Positions 60,572-64,000 of a stretch of 64,000 nt of DNA are shown here, in pieces. Origin of the DNA: Algoriphagus terrigena DSM 22685 (lineage in GTDB: Bacteria > Bacteroidota > Bacteroidia > Cytophagales > Cyclobacteriaceae); assembly GCF_000429445.1 (NCBI RefSeq), contig NZ_KE386904.1:62001-126000 (forward strand). The letters run 5' to 3'. Position 1 is the first letter of the stretch. Each line of letters begins with the position of its first letter. Made by a program: the position numbers and the translations under genes. Below the pieces are notes generated by a model, which was given only the letters and a program-made list of their open reading frames with translations, did no database searches and was not told the DNA's origin.

Positions 60572-61543
60572 TTATTGATCCAACACGATGGCGAAAATCA
60601 GGGGCGCCACGATGGTTGCATCAGATTCGACAATGTACTTAGGTGTTTCCTGGCCGAGCTTGCCCCAGGTGATTTTTTCATTGGGAACAGCTCCGGAATA
60701 AGACCCATAAGAAGTGGTCGAATCAGAGATTTGGCAGAAATAACCCCAAAGAGGCACATTTGTCCGCTGCAAATCCTGGTGCAACATCGGTACCACACAG
60801 ATAGGGAAGTCTCCTGCAATTCCCCCGCCAATCTGGAAAAATCCGACAGTACTTTCGTCAGTTGCGTTCTGAGTGTACCATTCTGCCAGGAACATCATGT
60901 ACTCGATACCGGTACGCACGGTGTGTACTTTCTTGACGTCTCCCGATATCACGTGACCGGCAAACATATTTCCAAGGGTAGAATCTTCCCAACCTGGGAC
61001 GATGATCGGAAGGTTTTTCTTTGCAGCTTCGAGCAACCAACTGTTTTTTGGATCGATCTGATATGACTCCTCCAGCTTACCTGACAAGAGGATTTTGTAG
61101 AAGAACTCATGCGGGAAGTACGCTTCATTTGCCTGGTCGGCTTTCACCCATTCTTCGAGGATGACGTTCTCGATACGGCGCATCGCTTCCATTTCTGGAA
61201 TACAGGTATCCGTGACGCGGTTCATGTGGCGCTCCAGCAGCTCCTGCTCCTGCGCAGGCGTCAGTTCGCGGTAGTTGGGAACGCGCTCATAGTAGTCGTG
61301 AGCCACGAGATTAAACACATCCTCCTCCAGGTTGGCGCCGGTGCAGGAGATGATCTGCACTTTGTCCTGACGGATCATCTCCGCCAGAGAGATGCCCAAT
61401 TCAGCAGTCGACATGGCTCCAGCAAGGGAGACCAACATCTTTCCTCCATTGTCAAGGTGGGTTTTGTACCCTTCGGCAGCGTCAATTAGTGCCGCGGCAT
61501 TGAAGTGGCGGTAGTTGTGCTTTAAAAATTCCGTGATTTTCAT
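60572..61543 (-). CDS. Deoxyhypusine synthase-family protein
   Basis: 323 residues of the deoxyhypusine/homospermidine synthase superfamily. NAD-binding and spermidine-site stretches are recognisable (GAMSTAELG, FFQIGGGIAGDFP). The catalytic Lys is Lys295 in ITWGKLG. Bacteria have no eIF5A, so hypusine modification is unlikely; bacterial members make homospermidine or act on unknown polyamine substrates. R5 lies directly upstream, and the OmpA gene follows by two bases, an unusual partnership with no obvious functional logic. Confidence 0.85.
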   Translation of the reverse strand: MKITEFLKHNYRHFNAAALIDAAEGYKTHLDNGGKMLVSLAGAMSTAELGISLAEMIRQDKVQIISCTGANLEEDVFNLVAHDYYERVPNYRELTPAQEQELLERHMNRVTDTCIPEMEAMRRIENVILEEWVKADQANEAYFPHEFFYKILLSGKLEESYQIDPKNSWLLEAAKKNLPIIVPGWEDSTLGNMFAGHVISGDVKKVHTVRTGIEYMMFLAEWYTQNATDESTVGFFQIGGGIAGDFPICVVPMLHQDLQRTNVPLWGYFCQISDSTTSYGSYSGAVPNEKITWGKLGQETPKYIVESDATIVAPLIFAIVLDQ

Positions 61544-61690
61544 CTGTTTATATTTTGTTTTTCAATGGTCAGATGGAATACCCAGGATATTCATCCCCTT
61601 GTGTGAGAATGGTTTTCTCATGGGTATTTCATGCTTTTATAATTTATTTTTTAATGGCAACCTGGAATCTGGCATTTTGGATAATCCCTC
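61544..61690 (-). repeat. Dispersed 5' leader element, copy R5 (double form)
   Basis: The closest relative of R2. It has CATCTGTTTATATTTTG directly at the start codon, ATGGTCAGATGGAATACCC, TCTCATGGGTATTTCATG (the second unit) and ATAATTTATTTTTTAATGG. Two tandem units are about 89 bases apart. It lacks the palindrome and the CATGCTCGATTT end. Confidence 0.7.
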
Positions 61691-61773
61691 CAGTTAATGG
61701 GGTACCCGTTATGCCCAATTTCGTTTCGTTCGGGGTTTTCGATCGTGGCGCAAAAATACCCAATTTTTACCCA

Positions 61774-61802
61774 CAAAAAAACCCGGAATAAATCCGGGTT
61801 CT
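61774..61802 (-). terminator. Terminator of the OmpH/Skp-like gene
   Basis: AACCCGGA / TCCGGGTT with a 5-base loop. On the minus strand a long T run follows. Confidence 0.85.
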
Positions 61803-61823
61803 CAAACTTAGAGTAGGTTTCGC

Positions 61824-62450
61824 TTACTTCTTCGCTGTCGTATCTGCCGCCGCAGGAGCTGCGCCTGCCGGATTTGCAACGTATTCTTTGTTCAAACCCT
61901 CTACTACAGAGGCTGTCACGTCGATGGCATCAGTGGCGTACCACATCGCGCCGCCACGGGTATAGCTCAGGATGATGTCTATGTTATTTTCCTTCGCGTA
62001 GTCTTTCATGTAGGTTTGCACTTTTTCGTACACATCATTCATCAACTTCGCCTCATCAGCTGACAACTCTTGCATCAGATTGTTTCGATAGGTCATCAGG
62101 TTTTGCTCTTTCTGTACCAATTCATCCTGCTTAGCTCTCGCTTGGTTTGGAGTCATATTACCGCCAGTCTGCTGGAAAGTCGCCACTTCCTGCTCAAATC
62201 CTTTTGCTCTGGACTGAAGATCCGAGTCAAATCTTTTTCCTTTTGAGGTGATTTCCTCAGACATCTTTTTGAAGTAATCATACTTGTTGATCACAGAGTC
62301 TGTATATACGAAAGCCACTTTCATATCACCTGCAGCGACTCCTTCGCCAGTTGACGCGGTTTCAGCAGTAGAAGCGGTTTTTTGGTCACATGAATAGAAA
62401 AGCACTGATGCCAGTGCCAGTACTCCGAAGAATTTCAATCCTTTTTTCAC
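61824..62450 (-). CDS. OmpH/Skp-like periplasmic chaperone, lipoprotein
   Basis: 208 residues from a GTG at 62450, whose signal peptide is MKKGLKFFGVLALASVLFYSC. The longer frame begins with a TTG that overlaps the promoter -7 box, so it cannot be the start. The body is the Skp hairpin, with long helices and a coiled coil (about residues 70-140). Skp proteins carry unfolded barrel proteins across the periplasm. A lipid anchor is unusual for Skp in Proteobacteria but common here. The C-terminal tail is Ala/Pro-rich. Confidence 0.85.
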   Translation of the reverse strand: MKKGLKFFGVLALASVLFYSCDQKTASTAETASTGEGVAAGDMKVAFVYTDSVINKYDYFKKMSEEITSKGKRFDSDLQSRAKGFEQEVATFQQTGGNMTPNQARAKQDELVQKEQNLMTYRNNLMQELSADEAKLMNDVYEKVQTYMKDYAKENNIDIILSYTRGGAMWYATDAIDVTASVVEGLNKEYVANPAGAAPAAADTTAKK

Positions 62451-62477
62451 TTTAAATACGTTATGGTTGACAGGCCG

Positions 62478-62506
62478 CAAATATATAGAAAGTATTGATT
62501 CTGCAA
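62478..62506 (-). promoter_or_regulatory. Promoter of the OmpH/Skp-like gene
   Basis: On the minus strand TTG (62504-62506), 18 bases, then TATATTTG (62485-62478). The -7 form is exact; the spacer is one base short of the usual 19. Transcription would start near 62470, which fixes the GTG start at 62450. Confidence 0.6.
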
Positions 62507-62546
62507 GAATGGAGGGGAAATCTGTCTGTTAATTTCAGTTAAGCCT

Positions 62547-63449
62547 CTAAAAATAAAGCGATTGCGCCAGCCGAAAGACATGCGCGTGCCCCTCGATAAT
62601 ATCCTTGATCCGCTTGGAGTACCCGCCTCCCATGCAGCACATCACCGGAATCCGGTTGTTTTTTGCCAAGGTAAGCACGGTTTCGTCTCTTTCTTTCAAT
62701 CCGTTTTGGCTAAGCTGTAGGCGGCCCAGTTGGTCTGAAGCCAAGACGTCCACACCACATTGGTAGATCAAGAAATCCGGCTCAAACACCTCCAATATTT
62801 TAGGCAAATTCGCCGTTAAGGCACACAGATATTCCCGGTCGCCAGTTCCGTCCGAAAGTCCGATGTCCAGGTGCGATTTCTCCTTTCGGTGGGGAAAATT
62901 CTTCTCCCCATGCATGCTGAAGGTGAATACGTCGGTTCGCCCCCGGAAGATCTCTGCCGTCCCATTGCCCTGATGGACGTCCATATCCACGACCAATACC
63001 CGTCTCACCAGCTGATTTTCCAAAAGATAGTTTGCGGTGATCGCGATGTCATTGAGCAGACAGAAGCCTTCTCCCCGATCAGAAAATGCGTGGTGCGTAC
63101 CTCCCGCAATGTTCATTCCGACGCCGTCTTGAAGCGCGTAGACCGCAGCTCTGACCGAGCCATTTGCGATCACTTTTTCCCGATGGACCAATTCCGCGGT
63201 GAGTGGAAAGCCGATTGCCCGAATCTCTGCCCGCGATAGCTCCAGACGCTCCAGTCTATCGAGATAATCCCGATGGTGGGTGTTGAGCAACCATCGTTCA
63301 TCGATAGATCCTGGCGTGAAAAAATTCCCTTCCGTTAGCGTCCCTTCATAGAGAAGCTGCTCAGGTAGTAGGCTATATTTTTCCATTGGAAACCGATGTC
63401 CCTCCGGCAAAGGATGGGCGTAAACGTTTGACCAAGCTACTTTAAGCAT
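62547..63449 (-). CDS. Histone-deacetylase-family (acetoin utilisation/AcuC-like) hydrolase
   Basis: 300 residues with the zinc-binding core: GGTHHAF (tandem His at 119-120), VDMDVHQGNG (Asp155, Asp157, His159), FSMHGEKN and a later Asp in CGVDVLASD. Bacterial members deacetylate acetyl-lysine, acetylpolyamines or acetoin-related proteins. Given the nearby deoxyhypusine-like gene, a polyamine link is conceivable but not shown. It is transcribed alone. Confidence 0.9.
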   Translation of the reverse strand: MLKVAWSNVYAHPLPEGHRFPMEKYSLLPEQLLYEGTLTEGNFFTPGSIDERWLLNTHHRDYLDRLERLELSRAEIRAIGFPLTAELVHREKVIANGSVRAAVYALQDGVGMNIAGGTHHAFSDRGEGFCLLNDIAITANYLLENQLVRRVLVVDMDVHQGNGTAEIFRGRTDVFTFSMHGEKNFPHRKEKSHLDIGLSDGTGDREYLCALTANLPKILEVFEPDFLIYQCGVDVLASDQLGRLQLSQNGLKERDETVLTLAKNNRIPVMCCMGGGYSKRIKDIIEGHAHVFRLAQSLYF

Positions 63450-63480
63450 AAAAAATGCACCGGTTGCTCACCAGTGCAGA
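63450..63480 (-). terminator. Terminator upstream of the HDAC-like gene, serving the 63547 gene
   Basis: Stem TGCAC and GGT with ACC and GTGCA (one unpaired base on each side), loop TGCTC. On the minus strand a T run follows. Confidence 0.6.
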
Positions 63481-63546
63481 GTTTGTTTTGTATAATATAT
63501 TGCGCTTAAGATAGAATCGCAAAGCGATACATAAGGATGAGTAATT

Positions 63547-63966
63547 TCAAATCTCGTCTTCTTCCGTCTGAAATGCATACAGTGTATCGTCCAGTACCAG
63601 CGTGTCGTCATTGAACTCCTGAACAAACTTGGTAACGGTCTTCTCCGAAATCTCTTCCACATTGAGCGCAGCATCCAACCCCACTCCATAGTCATGGTTG
63701 GTATCGATGTCGACAAATTCCTGAACCTTCACCGTCTCCTCTTCCTCCATCTCCATGATGATCTCGGTGATAAACCAGCCGACCTCTTCCTCTTCGCTGC
63801 TCAAGGGCTTCATATTCCCATTTTCATCCTCCTCATAGTTGATTCCTTTGAAATTGGGGAATTTTTTGGCAGCCTCGTGTTCGGCGATTTCGTACACTTC
63901 GCTGGCGTGGTGAAGCCGAAGGGTGTAGAGCGCGGCATCGTAGATTACCTCTTTGCCTTCAAACAT
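63547..63966 (-). CDS. Acidic cytoplasmic protein of unknown function
   Basis: 139 residues with no signal peptide or helix pair. The first 35 residues are helical (LYTLRLHHASEVYEIAEHEA), then a run of Glu-rich loops (EEEEVGWFITEIIMEMEEEET) and a final DDTLVLDDTLYAFQTEEDEI. Not recognised. The upstream region (to 64000) shows no promoter. It ends before the hairpin at 63450-63480. Confidence 0.55.
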   Translation of the reverse strand: MFEGKEVIYDAALYTLRLHHASEVYEIAEHEAAKKFPNFKGINYEEDENGNMKPLSSEEEEVGWFITEIIMEMEEEETVKVQEFVDIDTNHDYGVGLDAALNVEEISEKTVTKFVQEFNDDTLVLDDTLYAFQTEEDEI

Positions 63967-64000
63967 TCCAACAAAGTAAAAATTGACAAATTCGTCAGAA

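Noticed and set aside
1..64000. tRNA, rRNA, tmRNA, RNase P RNA or SRP RNA genes
   Set aside because: No T-loop GGTTCGAATCC-type sequence, no 16S/23S motifs, and none of the tmRNA or RNase P core motifs were found by eye.
1..64000. Prophage or integrated element
   Set aside because: No integrase, transposase, capsid, portal or toxin genes; the window is ordinary chromosomal gene order. The five leader repeats are the only mobile-looking feature.

Overview
The window looks like a chromosome segment of a Bacteroidota species, most likely Cytophagales and Cyclobacteriaceae-like (Algoriphagus-type). The reasons are the Bacteroidota promoter form (TTTG, 19 bases, TAnnTTTG, seen perfectly at two places), weak ribosome binding sites, a TonB receptor with an STN domain beside a DUF4249 lipoprotein, DUF3822 beside coaD, the miaB / sigma-54 activator / lptE / secG string, and many lipoproteins whose cysteine is followed by acidic residues. 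I see no rRNA, tRNA, CRISPR array, transposase, integrase or phage gene. Most of the window is ordinary core chromosome, densely packed on both strands.

Layout. 0-5 kb: a divergent two-component pair (receiver protein and PAS histidine kinase), a NeuD/PglD-like acyltransferase, an MsbA-type ABC exporter and a DUF1573 protein. 5-10.4 kb: RecD-like helicase, two NUDIX hydrolases, DUF3822-coaD and pyrE. 10.5-12.2 kb: a secreted alpha/beta hydrolase and a DinB-fold protein. 12.3-18 kb: a compact six-gene minus-strand operon of an esterase, an ATP-grasp ligase, a GCS2/YbdK-type carboxylate-amine ligase, a class I glutamine amidotransferase, a second ATP-grasp-like protein and a TauE/SafE permease. 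18-27 kb: gamma-carbonic anhydrase, YceI, pabB-dinB, then miaB, a sigma-54 activator, lptE, an unknown gene and secG. 27-34 kb: a four-gene TonB/DUF4249 outer-membrane operon. 34-39 kb: a beta-lactamase-fold hydrolase, divergent doxX/hxlR around palindromic operators, a DUF2807 lipoprotein, a tandem triplet of small cysteine-rich lipoproteins and a bile-acid-symporter-type permease. 39-47.5 kb: acyltransferase, HPPD, DUF502, a GH2 enzyme with an unknown secreted partner, and phosphohexomutase. 47.5-55.4 kb: aspartoacylase-like protein, murB, dCMP deaminase, a CheY-like receiver, a 65-residue ultra-acidic protein, glycerate kinase and an AGCS symporter. 55.5-64 kb: GH20 hexosaminidase, a Tat-exported oxidoreductase, deoxyhypusine-synthase-like and OmpA-family genes, a Skp/OmpH lipoprotein and an HDAC-like deacetylase.

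Two things stand out. First, the 12.3-18 kb operon has the parts list of a small-molecule amide or peptide pathway: two or three ligases, an amidotransferase or gamma-glutamyl hydrolase, an esterase and a permease. Its product is unknown. Second, five copies of a dispersed intergenic element (about 2.4, 18.0, 30.2, 39.2 and 61.6 kb) all lie directly against the start codon of a gene and all point the same way relative to it. Three of them carry a GC-rich palindrome. This looks like a mobile or recombining 5' leader, and one copy sits in front of the amide-ligase operon.

Start codons were chosen from signal peptides, overlaps and promoter positions, so several differ from the longest open frame. 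Family names come from recognising sequence motifs by eye; no database search was run.
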